Notes: generated by a model from the letters alone, not told the origin. A stretch of 64,000 bases of DNA from CAYJBH01 sp964370605 (GCA_964370605.1 CAYJJX010000008.1:1-64000), one strand, 5' to 3'. Positions 52,292 through 61,816 are shown, counted from the stretch's first letter. A program made the numbers and translations.

Positions 52292-53161
52292 CTATACGTT
52301 TTCCGCAATGTTAATCAGATATTTTCCGTATTCCGTTTGTTTGAATCGCTCTGCAAGGACTCGAAGTTGAGCGTTATCGATGTATCCTTGACGATAGGCG
52401 ATCTCTTCCGGGCAAGCGATATAGAGTCCCTGCCTTGTCTGCACCGCCTCGACAAAGTTTGCGGCGTCCAGCATTGCACGGTGATTTCCGGTGTCCAGCC
52501 ACGCCATTCCCCTGCCGAACAGCTCGACATTCAAAAGACCTTTTTCAAGATATTCGTTATTCACCGCCGTAATCTCCAATTCGCCGCGCTTTGATGGTTT
52601 TATGTTTTTTGCCACCTCTATGACCCGATTGTCATAGAAATAAAGACCCGGCACGGCATAATTACTCTTGGGTTTTTCCGGCTTTTCTTCCAGTGAAAGC
52701 ACCTTTCCTGTCTCGTCGAATTCTACGACTCCAAACTCTTCCGGATGGCTGACATGGTAGCCGAATATGGTGGCACCCTCCGCACGCTCGACGGCGGCAC
52801 GAAGCCTTGATGTAAAGCCATAGCCATAGAATATATTATCGCCCAAAACCAGTGCAACGCTATCGTCACCGATAAACTCCTCGCCGACTAAAAACGCATC
52901 GGCAAGCCCTCTCGGCTCGGTCTGTACTGCATAAGAAAATTTCATGCCCCAATCCTTGCCGTCTCCGAGTAGCGAAACAAAGCCCTCGGTATCTCGTGGT
53001 GTTGAGATAATGAGCACCTCTTTAATTCCTGCGAGCATCAAGGTTGACAGCGGATAATAGATCATCGGCTTGTCATAGACGGTCAGCATCTGTTTTGATA
53101 CTGCAATGGTGGACGGGTAGAGCCTTGTTCCGGCGCCCCCTGCCAGTACAATTCCTTTCAT
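52292..53161 (-). CDS. rmlA: Glucose-1-phosphate thymidylyltransferase
   Basis: 289 residues. MKGIVLAGGAGTRLYP, KQMLTVYDKPMIYYPLSTL, LVLGDNIFYG, and GRGMAWLDTGNH are the family motifs. Activates glucose-1-phosphate with dTTP, first step of dTDP-rhamnose synthesis. Start: ATG 53161, 11 bases after AGAAAGGA at leader D. Confidence 0.96.
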   Translation of the reverse strand: MKGIVLAGGAGTRLYPSTIAVSKQMLTVYDKPMIYYPLSTLMLAGIKEVLIISTPRDTEGFVSLLGDGKDWGMKFSYAVQTEPRGLADAFLVGEEFIGDDSVALVLGDNIFYGYGFTSRLRAAVERAEGATIFGYHVSHPEEFGVVEFDETGKVLSLEEKPEKPKSNYAVPGLYFYDNRVIEVAKNIKPSKRGELEITAVNNEYLEKGLLNVELFGRGMAWLDTGNHRAMLDAANFVEAVQTRQGLYIACPEEIAYRQGYIDNAQLRVLAERFKQTEYGKYLINIAENV

Positions 53162-53169
53162 TTTGTAGC

Positions 53170-53247
53170 CATTCCTTTCTCAATGTTTGTCCGATTTTGC
53201 CACTTGGTGGCGAAATTTCAGCACTTTTCGCTGAATTAAGGAACAAA
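53170..53247 (-). promoter_or_regulatory. Structured intercistronic leader, copy D (before rmlA)
   Basis: mRNA sense: TTTGTTCC (53240-53247), hairpin TTCAGC/GCTGAA (53217-53235), hairpin GCCAC-CAA-GTGGC (53199-53211), GGACAAA (53186-53192), AGAAAGGAATGG. Outer helix of seven pairs with one bulge. It lies between the GT2 gene and rmlA. Confidence 0.75.
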
Positions 53248-53291
53248 TATTCGTTCCGCGTAAAACCCTTGTTCAAATGATCCTTCTTTTA

Positions 53292-54062
53292 TTATGTGGT
53301 TCGTTTGACTCCCCACCTCACAAAATATCGAATCATGGCAAACAGTTGCAGTCGAAAATGATATAGATTTTTTCTCGGTTTTCGCTGCCACAGATGTTCC
53401 ACCATCGTTATTGGCGTGTAATACACCTTTCCCTTCTTCATCATCATTCGTGTCAGGTCTGCATCCTCAAAATAGAGGAAATATTTGCTGCAAAATCCGC
53501 CCACCGCCTTGAGCGCCTTGGTTCTTGTCACAAAAAAACAGCCGGTACAAAATGAAATTTCCTGTTCCGTCGCAAGATCCTCGTCCAGCATCAGATAGTG
53601 TTTTTCCACCTCGGGCAAAATTCCGAGTTGACGTGAAACGAGCGAGATCGGTGTGGGTGATCGCTTTGGGGTATATTGTTCGCTTCCGTCGACAAACTGC
53701 AAACGACAGGTGACCATCACAGCATCAGGGCGCTCTCGAAGCCAATCACAAAGTATGCTCAGGCTGTCCTCGTGCAAAACGATATCGGGATTGACAACGG
53801 CGTGAAACTCACTTTCCGAGCGTGCAAGTGCAATGTTATGCCCACGTCCATACCCGACATTCTCCTTGCTATATATCACAACAAGTCGGTCGTCGTCGAT
53901 AGCTCTCAGACGTGCAAGACCGCCGTCGTCCGAGGCATTATCCACAACATAGAGCATAAAGTCGACACCCTGTGTCAACTCCAGTATGCTCTTCACGGCC
54001 TTGAGTGTCTCGTCTGCACAGTTATAGTTGACGATAGATATAGAAAGTGGGGTATTGCTCAT
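53292..54062 (-). CDS. GT2 family glycosyltransferase, rhamnosyltransferase-like
   Basis: 256 residues. ISIVNYNCADETLKAVKSILE, VVDNASDDGG, NVGYGRGHNIAL, NPDI (metal motif) and FFVTRTKALKAVGGF with YFEDADLTRMM are the WbbL/rhamnosyltransferase pattern. Its position just before rmlA-rmlD-rmlB suggests it uses dTDP-rhamnose on a surface glycan. Confidence 0.9.
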   Translation of the reverse strand: MSNTPLSISIVNYNCADETLKAVKSILELTQGVDFMLYVVDNASDDGGLARLRAIDDDRLVVIYSKENVGYGRGHNIALARSESEFHAVVNPDIVLHEDSLSILCDWLRERPDAVMVTCRLQFVDGSEQYTPKRSPTPISLVSRQLGILPEVEKHYLMLDEDLATEQEISFCTGCFFVTRTKALKAVGGFCSKYFLYFEDADLTRMMMKKGKVYYTPITMVEHLWQRKPRKNLYHFRLQLFAMIRYFVRWGVKRTT

Positions 54063-54226
54063 GAAAAGTTAAATCCTTATTAGTGTTCAAATGTTATATT
54101 GCAAAATTCCGCCTGTATTCGGCAAAGAACAATTTTTTTGGTCGCTTTACACGGCTTTGGCGGATGCGTTCTCCCCCCCTTTTGCATAAGACATAGGTGA
54201 GCACGTTTTTGGGGACATCTTTCTTC

Positions 54227-54255
54227 ATTTTACCATCATACCGTGATATTTGCAA
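54227..54255 (-). promoter_or_regulatory. Promoter of the GT2-rml operon
   Basis: Minus strand TTGCAA (54250-54255), 17-base spacer, TAAAAT (54227-54232), with a leader of about 160 bases to the GT2 start. Confidence 0.6.
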
Positions 54256-54264
54256 GGAAAATCA

Positions 54265-54993
54265 CTATTCGTTCGGTTGCTTTTTGTTTTTGACCATTAC
54301 TATACTACGGCTATTGCCCTTTTCGTCAAACTCGAGTTTTGTCTCAAACATACCGGTGTTTTCCAGCAATTTATATAGCTTGGCATAACCGTAGTTTCTC
54401 GAGTCGAAATCCGGAAACTTGCGGGATATGATGGTGCCGAGCTTTGAGAGCATCATCCAGCCGTCCTCTTCGCAGTCTTTTTCTATGATTCGTGCCATCT
54501 CTTCCACAAGGTTTTTGGGAAGATTTTGTTTTTTCGCCTGTGGTTTTTCCGGTGCGGCAAGCGTCTCAAGAATGGTAAACTTGTTACAAGCAGAGCGGAA
54601 GGCGACCGGTGTTTTATCCTCTCCCATTCCCAGCACGTACATTGCCGCCTCACGAAGGCGCAGTGCCAGCCGTGTAAAATCGCTGTCGCTGGAAACGATG
54701 CAAAAACCATCGACATTCTCGGCATATAGTATATCCATCGCATCAATGATCATGGCGCTGTCGGTGGCATTTTTACCTTGCGTATAGCTGAACTGTTGTA
54801 CCGGATTTATTCCGTATTCCAGCAAAAGCTTTTTCCACGCACCCATGTCAGAGCTGGTAAAATCGCCATAGATTCGGCGGTATGCCGGAGTCCATTCATG
54901 GGAAAGCTCGTCCAAAATCGACTTTATGTATCGAGGCGAGATATTCTCGGCATCAATCAAAAGTGCGATAGTGCGCTCGTTCTCTTTGTTCAT
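54265..54993 (-). CDS. NYN domain protein with OST-HTH/LOTUS domain
   Basis: 242 residues. N-terminal NYN (PIN-like) nuclease fold with acidic residues in LLIDAENISP, GKNATDSAMIIDAMD and FCIVSSDSDFTRL; a linker with KPQAKKQ; a C-terminal OST-HTH segment (about 170-240). Probably an RNA-binding or nuclease protein. Function not established. Confidence 0.88.
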   Translation of the reverse strand: MNKENERTIALLIDAENISPRYIKSILDELSHEWTPAYRRIYGDFTSSDMGAWKKLLLEYGINPVQQFSYTQGKNATDSAMIIDAMDILYAENVDGFCIVSSDSDFTRLALRLREAAMYVLGMGEDKTPVAFRSACNKFTILETLAAPEKPQAKKQNLPKNLVEEMARIIEKDCEEDGWMMLSKLGTIISRKFPDFDSRNYGYAKLYKLLENTGMFETKLEFDEKGNSRSIVMVKNKKQPNE

Positions 54994-55072
54994 TCGTTTT
55001 ATATCCTTTCGGTGGTTGTTTTGAGGGCGGGCTGTCGATTCACATATCTCTCGACAAGACCCATTTATCTTG

Positions 55073-55627
55073 CTACTCCCTTATAAATAGCATGGCGTTG
55101 ATGGTCATTGTCTGATTGCCGTATTTGTAGTTGAGTCCTGCTTTTTCGCACTCTCTGCTCACAAAAAGCCCACATGCTTCCATGCTGGGGCCAAGCTGAT
55201 CCGGAAAACGACATGGCTCATCGGGATAGGTGCATTTCTCACACTTGCTGCAACCATCCATGCCCATTGCAAGAAGCTCTTTTCCCTGCCCTCGCATCTG
55301 CTTTACCAATCGCTCAAGGCTTTCACGACATGCACGGCTCGCCTCTTGAATTGCGTCCCAATCGTAGTCGTCCTCCATGTCACGGGTCGCCTGCAATATC
55401 ATTCCGTAATCGTATGACATCACCTGCGCCTTGACCTCTTCCAGCGTACCGCAAGCAGGTGGGCAGGACCACCGCTTATTATACTGACCGCACCTATTCA
55501 CGGCACACATGTCACGAATTTCGCTCATAAACTTCATCTTTGAAATGTCGGCATAACCGGCATGACTAAATCCTGCCTGCAAGGCCATCTCGACGGTGAG
55601 AGTTCTTTTGTCCGGCTCGATATACAT
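55073..55627 (-). CDS. DUF2284 family metal-binding protein
   Basis: 184 residues. CGQYNKRWSCPPACG and CSKCEKCTYPDEPCRFP contain eight cysteines likely binding iron-sulfur or zinc; KAGLNYKYGNQTMT near the end is also typical. Found in anaerobes and archaea; role unknown. Start: ATG 55627, 12 bases after GGGAAGGG, rather than 55639 or the longer ORF from 55705. Confidence 0.88.
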   Translation of the reverse strand: MYIEPDKRTLTVEMALQAGFSHAGYADISKMKFMSEIRDMCAVNRCGQYNKRWSCPPACGTLEEVKAQVMSYDYGMILQATRDMEDDYDWDAIQEASRACRESLERLVKQMRGQGKELLAMGMDGCSKCEKCTYPDEPCRFPDQLGPSMEACGLFVSRECEKAGLNYKYGNQTMTINAMLFIRE

Positions 55628-55639
55628 AGTAATGTTCAT

Positions 55640-55709
55640 CCCTTCCCGATATTTTGACTGTTCTCGCCGCAAGTTTGCGGTAGGTTTCCGGCATTTTCCG
55701 CTCAAAAGT
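55640..55709 (-). promoter_or_regulatory. Structured intercistronic leader, copy G
   Basis: mRNA sense: ACTTTTGA (55702-55709), hairpin CGG-AAAATG-CCG (55689-55700), hairpin CCGCAA/TTGCGG (55668-55680), TCAAAA (55652-55657), GGGAAGGGATG. Same plan as copies A-D with different stem sequences. Confidence 0.5.
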
Positions 55710-55785
55710 CACAAGACGCACCATTTGAGCTTTAGTTCAAGCTTAAGGCTTATATCGAATCAAACCTTATCGCAAAACACAAGGC

Positions 55786-57063
55786 TTAGACGGCAGAAAT
55801 CCTGTCTGTTCCGACATAGCGTTGCAATGCGGCCGGAATGGTGACCGATCCGTCACCGTTTTGATAGTTTTCGAGAATTGCGGCGGTGGTACGCCCTACT
55901 GCAAGTCCGCTTCCGTTCAAGGTGTGCACCAGTTGGGTTTTGCCCTCTGCACTGCGATAACGGATACCCATCCGACGTGCCTGATAATCGGTAAAGTTGG
56001 AGCAGGAGGAAATCTCGGCATATCTGCCGTAAGACGGCAACCATACCTCGAGATCGTATGTTTTGGTGCTGCTTGCACCCATGTCGCCACTGCAAAGCAG
56101 TACACGGCGATAGGGCAGTTCCAGCGCCTCAAGACAACGCTCTGCATCTTCGGTCAGCATTTCCAGCTCATCAAAACTCTGTTGCGGCGTGGTGAACTTC
56201 ACCAGCTCCACCTTTTGGAATTGGTGTTGACGGATAAGTCCCCTTGTGTCACGTCCTGCGGCACCTGCCTCACTCCTGAAACAGGCAGAATAGGCACAGT
56301 AACGCAGCGGCAGTTCCGCCTCGGTCAAAATCTCGTCACGATGATAGTTTGTCACCGGCACTTCTGCGGTCGGAATAAGATAATATTCCTGTCCCTCTAA
56401 TTTAAAAGCATCGTCCTTGAACTTTGGCAGCTGTCCTGTTCCGGTCATGCTGTCGGCGTTCACGATGTAGGGCGGAATCATCTCGACATAGCCATGCTGA
56501 TTGGTGTGGGTGTCGAGATAGAAGTTGATAATGGCACGCTCCAGCGCCGCGCCGAGACCTTTATAAAAGTGGAAACGTGTTCCGGTGACCTTTGCGGCAC
56601 GCTCCGGATCAAGTATGCCAAGATTTTTGCCAATCTCCCAGTGAGGAAGCGGCTCATATTCAAACTTTCTCGGCTCGCCCACCCTTTTAATCTCGACATT
56701 GTCGGCATCGCTCTTTCCGACCGGCACGCTCTCGTGCGGTGTGTTTGGTATCGCCAACAAGCCGTCACGCTGTTTTGTCTCCAACTCGGCAAGCTCGGCA
56801 TCGTTTGCTTTTATCGTTGCGGAAAAAGCCTTCAGTTCCGCAAAAAGAGCACTGCAATCTTCCCCTGCCTTTTGTTTCACGGGGATTTCTTTGCTGCTCT
56901 TGTTCTGCTTTGCCTTGAGGTTGTCGTTTTCCGAAGCAAGCGCACGCCTTTTCTTGTCTATTTCAAGCAGTTCTTCAATTTCACCGCTATAGTCCTTCCC
57001 TCTGCCCGCAAGTGCAGTCTTGACTGCCTCGGCATCTTCTCTTATTCTTTTTATGTCTAACAT
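55786..57063 (-). CDS. serS: Serine--tRNA ligase
   Basis: 425 residues, class II aminoacyl-tRNA synthetase. N-terminal coiled coil (about 30-100), motif 2 CFRSEAGAAGRDTRGLIRQHQFQKVEL and motif 3 GSGLAVGRTTAAILE. Follows parA-parB in the order found in many Clostridia. No T-box was recognised in the 275-base leader. Confidence 0.97.
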   Translation of the reverse strand: MLDIKRIREDAEAVKTALAGRGKDYSGEIEELLEIDKKRRALASENDNLKAKQNKSSKEIPVKQKAGEDCSALFAELKAFSATIKANDAELAELETKQRDGLLAIPNTPHESVPVGKSDADNVEIKRVGEPRKFEYEPLPHWEIGKNLGILDPERAAKVTGTRFHFYKGLGAALERAIINFYLDTHTNQHGYVEMIPPYIVNADSMTGTGQLPKFKDDAFKLEGQEYYLIPTAEVPVTNYHRDEILTEAELPLRYCAYSACFRSEAGAAGRDTRGLIRQHQFQKVELVKFTTPQQSFDELEMLTEDAERCLEALELPYRRVLLCSGDMGASSTKTYDLEVWLPSYGRYAEISSCSNFTDYQARRMGIRYRSAEGKTQLVHTLNGSGLAVGRTTAAILENYQNGDGSVTIPAALQRYVGTDRISAV

Positions 57064-57072
57064 TTTAACCTC

Positions 57073-57140
57073 ATTTCTCTTTTCATGTTTTATCCGTTTT
57101 CATCGCAAGCTTGCGATATAAAATCCAAGGCAATTTTAGC
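57073..57140 (-). promoter_or_regulatory. Degenerate structured leader, copy F (before serS)
   Basis: The 16-base palindrome ATCGCAAGCTTGCGAT (57102-57117) followed by GGATAAAAC and AAGAGAAATGAGG matches the distal half of the leader family; the proximal hairpin is weak (CAAG/CTTG). Confidence 0.4.
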
Positions 57141-57338
57141 TTGAAAGGTGCGTTGCTCTTAATTTTGCCAATATTCTTTCAAAACCCCGCCTTTATTACG
57201 ATAACCGTGTAGCTCTGAAAACTCCTCTACGTTTTATCTTTTGCTACTGTATTATCCCCGTCTGCAACCATGCGAAACTCTCGATGCAAGATTTGCTTAT
57301 CTCCTCTTTGTTTCGCCTTTGTTCCACACACATAGCCG

Positions 57339-58205
57339 CTACATATTGTCAAACGATATCTCACCAAGGCGATTTGCAAAACTGCGCAGTTGATCGTCGC
57401 TGTAAAAATTCACCTCGATGCGCCCCTTGCCGTTCTTATAGTTGATCTTCACCTCGGTGCCAAGCACCTCTTGCAACGCGACCTCCACCTCGGTGGCAAT
57501 GGTGGGACGTAGTTTCAGTTTTTGCTGTGATCCGCCCGGTTTTTTCTGAATTTTTTTGCAGAGTGTCTCGGTCTGGCGAACGTTCATATCCTCTTGAATG
57601 ACCGATTTTGCCACATCAATCTGCATGACAGGATCGTCCAGCGACAAAAGCGCCTTGCCGTGTCCTGTGGTTATCTTGCCGAAGCGGAGCATCTCCACCA
57701 CCTCTGACGGCAATGACAGCAGTCTCATGGCGTTTGCGATGACCGGCCGGCTTTTGCCGACACGTTGAGCCGCCTGTTCCTGTGTGAGTCCGAAACTGTC
57801 GATCAACTTGACAAAACCCTCCGCCTCTTCGATCGAGTTGAGGTCGGTGCGTTGCAGGTTTTCTACCAGCGCAATCTCCATTGCCATCTGCTCACTCGCC
57901 TCCAGCACGATCGCGGGAAGTTCTTTGAGACCCGCCTGCATGGCGGCACGCCAACGGCGCTCACCGGCTATAATTCGATAGCCGTCGATGCCTACCGGAC
58001 GCACGATTATCGGTTGCAACAGACCGTGGCGTTCGATGCTCTCTGAAAGCTCTGCCAACTCCTTTTCATCGAAGTTTTTGCGAGGTTGCCCTTTTTCCGG
58101 CTCAATACTCGCAATCTTGATTGTCTCTTTTACTCCTGTCTTTTCCTGCCTCACATCCTGGAACAGGGAATCCAGCCCTTTTCCGAGCCCACCTTTTTTC
58201 GCCAT
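57339..58205 (-). CDS. parB: Chromosome partitioning protein ParB (Spo0J)
   Basis: 288 residues. GLGKGLDSLF, QPRKNFDEKELAELSESI, RIIAGERRWRAA (CTP/arginine-rich box), HTH region LTQEQAAQRVGKSRPVIANAMRLL and C-terminal dimer part. Binds parS and spreads. Start: ATG 58205 (MAKKGGLG), with a longer ORF to 58217. Confidence 0.95.
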   Translation of the reverse strand: MAKKGGLGKGLDSLFQDVRQEKTGVKETIKIASIEPEKGQPRKNFDEKELAELSESIERHGLLQPIIVRPVGIDGYRIIAGERRWRAAMQAGLKELPAIVLEASEQMAMEIALVENLQRTDLNSIEEAEGFVKLIDSFGLTQEQAAQRVGKSRPVIANAMRLLSLPSEVVEMLRFGKITTGHGKALLSLDDPVMQIDVAKSVIQEDMNVRQTETLCKKIQKKPGGSQQKLKLRPTIATEVEVALQEVLGTEVKINYKNGKGRIEVNFYSDDQLRSFANRLGEISFDNM

Positions 58206-58367
58206 TTTCTTTCCCATACCTCTCTTTATCTATTACTTTTATTTATTATGATTTTCAAATTGCTTTGTTTTCTGCCATAACCGAAACTTGCAGTTGTCCA
58301 TCTGCAATCTATCGCCAAAACAGCGCTTTGCACTTTCTTGAATGTACTACAAACACCTTCTTGTTTG

Positions 58368-59129
58368 CTACCGATTATTTGACAAAAACTCGTCGGTAAA
58401 CTCCATATATGCACTGCAGCCTTTTGAGGCGGCATCGTACGACTGAATCGGTTGTCCGTAACTCGGAGCTTCTGAGAGTCGAACATTTCGTGGAATTGCC
58501 GTCTTGTAAACCTTTGCCTTAAAGAACTTTTTCAGTTCCTGCGCTACCTGAAGTGTTAGGTTGAGTCTGCCGTCATACATAGTCATCAACACACCTTCAA
58601 TATCGAGGTGAGGATTATACATTGCTTTGACCTTTCGCACCGTAGCCATCAACTCGGTCAATCCCTCCAGCGCCAAAAATTCACACTGCATCGGTATGAT
58701 TAGTGTGTCGGCGGCACAAAGACCGTTGAGCGTCAGAAGGTCAAGCGACGGCGGACAGTCTATTATTATGTAATCATAGTTCTCACGCACACGCATTAAC
58801 GCAAGGCGAAGCCGCGACTCTCTTGCATCTAGCGCGACCAGTTCAATGCCTGCACCGGACAGCTCAATATTTGCCGGTATAAGATCCATCTTGAACGCTG
58901 TTGTTATGATGGATTTCTCGATAGTGGTCGGATCGATAAGGCAACTGTATGTGCCATTTTTTATCTCGGCCTTGCGGATTCCGACTCCGCCCGTCGTGTT
59001 CCCCTGCGGATCAAGGTCGATAAGCAAAACCTTTTTTCCTTTCACACCGAGACCGCACCCGAGGTTGACTGCGGTGGTGGTCTTGCCCACGCCGCCCTTT
59101 TGATTTGTTACGGTGATTACCTTTCCCAT
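58368..59129 (-). CDS. parA: Chromosome partitioning ATPase ParA (Soj)
   Basis: 253 residues. KGGVGKTT deviant Walker A (11-18), LIDLDPQGNTT, DCPPSLDLLT and AIPRNVRLSEAPSYG. Forms the segregation pair with parB, separated by 160 bases with AT-rich sequence. Confidence 0.96.
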   Translation of the reverse strand: MGKVITVTNQKGGVGKTTTAVNLGCGLGVKGKKVLLIDLDPQGNTTGGVGIRKAEIKNGTYSCLIDPTTIEKSIITTAFKMDLIPANIELSGAGIELVALDARESRLRLALMRVRENYDYIIIDCPPSLDLLTLNGLCAADTLIIPMQCEFLALEGLTELMATVRKVKAMYNPHLDIEGVLMTMYDGRLNLTLQVAQELKKFFKAKVYKTAIPRNVRLSEAPSYGQPIQSYDAASKGCSAYMEFTDEFLSNNR

Positions 59130-59257
59130 TTTGTTCCTTATATTGTTGTTGTATTTTTTGTTGCCGTTTTTGCCGGTTTTTCTGAATTATCCCTGTCGCA
59201 GACCACTGCATAGATTTGTTTTAACGTTTTGCACGACACTTAACGCCGGTTGATTTT

Positions 59258-60013
59258 CTATCTGTTCGGTTTCACCGATTTTGTAGCGATAAAGCACGGA
59301 ACATTGAATTCGTGAAGCCGTCCCTCGCCGTTGGTATCTTCATATATGTCGGCAAGCACAAAACCGGCCCTCAGCTGTCCGCCGATCTGCTCTTCCAATG
59401 TGTGCGAAAACTGGATTCCGTCGTTTGTTTCCAGCGCTCTTTTGTACAGTTCCTCGTCTTTCAAAGGATTGTAGGGCAGTGGGTAGGTCAGCTCACGACC
59501 ATCGTCATCGAATATGTAGTTGTACCCAACATCGTAGCCGCCCAGCAGAACTCCGCCCTTTTTCAGAACTCGAAAGCACTCTTGAAAAACATGCTCAACA
59601 TCTTCTACATAACAGTTTGAAACGGGATGAAAAATCACATCGAAACTCTCATCGTCAAATGGTAGGCGTTTTGTCATGTCCGCCTTGACTATCTCGATGT
59701 CGTATCCCTCTCGCTTTGCCACCATTCGTTCCGTCTCAAGCTGTGAGTCGCTGTAGTCAAGTATGGTGACCGTTGCACCTGCCGCCGCAAAAATTGGCAT
59801 CTGTTGTCCGCCGCCGCTTGCGAGCCCAAGTAGGTTTGCGCCTTTCAACTCACCAAACCATTCTTTTGGCACCGCCTTGGTCGGTGTCAACACGACCTCC
59901 CACTCACCTGAAAGCGCACGAAGATAGCATTCGTGGTCAATGGGCGTTCCCCAGACCCAGCCGCCTTCGACCCAACTGTCTATCACCCCTGAATTAAAAT
60001 CTGTATACCCCAT
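59258..60013 (-). CDS. Class I SAM-dependent methyltransferase
   Basis: 251 residues. LLGLASGGGQQMPIFAAAGATVTILD (SAM loop), VKADMTKRLPFDDESFDVIFHPVSNCYVEDVE and GGVLLGGYD. A small family of clostridial methyltransferases with this N-terminus (WGTPIDHECYLRAL) is found as stand-alone genes; substrate unknown. Confidence 0.9.
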   Translation of the reverse strand: MGYTDFNSGVIDSWVEGGWVWGTPIDHECYLRALSGEWEVVLTPTKAVPKEWFGELKGANLLGLASGGGQQMPIFAAAGATVTILDYSDSQLETERMVAKREGYDIEIVKADMTKRLPFDDESFDVIFHPVSNCYVEDVEHVFQECFRVLKKGGVLLGGYDVGYNYIFDDDGRELTYPLPYNPLKDEELYKRALETNDGIQFSHTLEEQIGGQLRAGFVLADIYEDTNGEGRLHEFNVPCFIATKSVKPNR

Positions 60014-60618
60014 TCCTCTCTCTTTCTAAATCGATCTTGAATTTTTTCCTCATTTGCTGTAGTTTTTATGCTTATTACAGCTTGTTATCATTTTCTACCT
60101 AGCTATTCATCTGCAATTCAATGCTTACCACGTTGTGACTGCGTGATTTCACCGCTCTTCACAGGTCACGTGTCCTCTATAATTGCCTGCTACTTTGCAT
60201 TTTCGCTTGAAATTCAACTGCTTTTCCCTTTTTGACCGGCTCTGCCTTTTCTCTTTATCTACTGCTTCACGGCCGAACTTCATCCAATTGCCACTAACTC
60301 TACCAAGATTTGTTTGCCGTGCTATTTTCACGCCTTCAATATATATAGCCGATGTCAAGTAATCAAAGCAGTTTTTGACTTTGCCTAACCCCCATGACTT
60401 GCGTCGGTTCACTTCACAAAGTAAAAGTATTGGATCGGCACACTTCCTTGCCTTGAGAATTTCGGCACCTACTGGCTTTCTACGAACCCTTTGTCTGCAT
60501 TTTTTTGCAGCCAAGTCAGACATCGGATAGCATTTGCCGCATCTTAAATCGTACAGCGGTGCAAATGGCGCAATATTTTCCGGTGCAAAACCTTTTGAAG
60601 TTTCAAGGTTTGCGTGGC
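60014..60618. other. 605 bases without a supported gene
   Basis: A long frame on the minus strand overlaps the GNAT gene and has no start, coding bias or family resemblance; no terminator, known RNA or repeat was recognised. Possibly decayed sequence. Confidence 0.5.
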
Positions 60619-61122
60619 TCAGCTGTTGAACAAAAACACATCTGCAAGCGTTCCATCGCCATATTCTGTGTTTGGGCAACCCTCGATCAATCTATAGTTT
60701 CCGCCTGTATATTCGTCGATCATACGGTTCCAAAAATGAACCGACGGGACATTTTTCGGGTGCCGTTTAAGTTGCCAGCTCCCACGAAACATGTCAAATG
60801 CTTTAAATGCGGCAATCTTGCCGACTCCGCGCCTGCGGTACTTGTACATCACGAAAAACTCGGCAATGGTATAATCGGTCTTTTCTTCTGTGATTGCGAA
60901 GTTATTCACCATCACAAATCCCGCAAGTTTGTCGTCTACGGTAATAAAATAGGCAAATCGATTTTTCTCGGTCCAGTAGTGGTCAAGAAAAGAGTATCCA
61001 TATAGCCCCAGCTTGTTCACGTCGCTGTTATCCCACTGCGAAAACTCATAGTCATATTTTTCAAGCAGGTTTCTCAAAATCTCTTTTTCATCGACCGTGA
61101 CCCGCTTTAACAAAACCGTCAT
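60619..61122 (-). CDS. GNAT family N-acetyltransferase
   Basis: 167 residues. FAYFITVDDKLAGFVMVNN, IAEFFVMYKYRRRGVGKIAAF with the R-R-x-G-x-G/A acetyl-CoA loop, and FWNRMIDEYTGGNY. Substrate unknown. The start ATG 61122 has AAAGGTGA upstream. Confidence 0.9.
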   Translation of the reverse strand: MTVLLKRVTVDEKEILRNLLEKYDYEFSQWDNSDVNKLGLYGYSFLDHYWTEKNRFAYFITVDDKLAGFVMVNNFAITEEKTDYTIAEFFVMYKYRRRGVGKIAAFKAFDMFRGSWQLKRHPKNVPSVHFWNRMIDEYTGGNYRLIEGCPNTEYGDGTLADVFLFNS

Positions 61123-61180
61123 CGTTCACCTTTCCGTATAACGTGGTATGTTCAGCTGTTCCAGACAAAATGTAAAGCGT

Positions 61181-61816
61181 CTACAATTCCTTGCCGCCCC
61201 ACTCTATCACTGCAAAACCTGTACGCTGGAATGGTTCAAGCTGTTGCGGCTCTATTTCAATCGCCTCATCAAGTGGCTTGTACACCATAAACACCCTTTG
61301 GATGCTATCCGGCTTCGGTTCGATGATAAGATTGACGCTGTCGGTGTATGCCTCTTGTTGGAATGTTATCAAATTGTAGTCGTTTCCTGCCATTCTTGGC
61401 ATCCAGTAGACAATAAATTCATTGTATTCGGTAGGTGTTAGCCCTAAGTAGCTCAGCTTTTCCACCAAAAACTCTTCCGTTTCATCGCCTTTCACCACAA
61501 ATCCACTGCTCATATCATATTCGGTGTTGCTATTCCCGTCCCAAAACAGATAGGAGTACTCCCTGCCGTCGCTGACAATCGTCCCATCCGGAAATGCGGT
61601 GACCTCCCAGCCGTCTTGATAGGTCGGATATGTGAAAAGCAGTTCGCCATCGTAGTCAAGTTTCACCGTGATATCCGTCTCTTGCTGCGGATATAGATAT
61701 ATTACCGGTTTTTCATCCAGTGTATGTTCTTCTTCCTGTCCTTCTTCCAAAAATATGCAGCCCGAAAGCTGAAACAACAGCAGTGATGCCATTATATAAG
61801 GAAAGAACTTTTTCAT
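61181..61816 (-). CDS. Lipoprotein of the KPVIYLYP family
   Basis: 211 residues. Signal peptide and lipobox LSGC with Cys at about 20. The domain starts KPVIYLYPQQETDITVKL and contains FTYPTYQDGWEVTAFPDGT and YSYLFWDG, a conserved arrangement in bacterial and some eukaryotic proteins of unknown function. Surface-anchored. Confidence 0.85.
   Translation of the reverse strand: MKKFFPYIMASLLLFQLSGCIFLEEGQEEEHTLDEKPVIYLYPQQETDITVKLDYDGELLFTYPTYQDGWEVTAFPDGTIVSDGREYSYLFWDGNSNTEYDMSSGFVVKGDETEEFLVEKLSYLGLTPTEYNEFIVYWMPRMAGNDYNLITFQQEAYTDSVNLIIEPKPDSIQRVFMVYKPLDEAIEIEPQQLEPFQRTGFAVIEWGGKEL

Noticed and set aside
57064..57338. T-box riboswitch before serS
   Set aside because: No GGGTGGNACCGCG-type sequence on the minus strand; only the degenerate leader and other weak hairpins are seen.
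60149..60679. Long minus-strand reading frame
   Set aside because: Overlaps the supported GNAT gene, is basic and Cys-rich with no family resemblance, and lacks a ribosome binding site.
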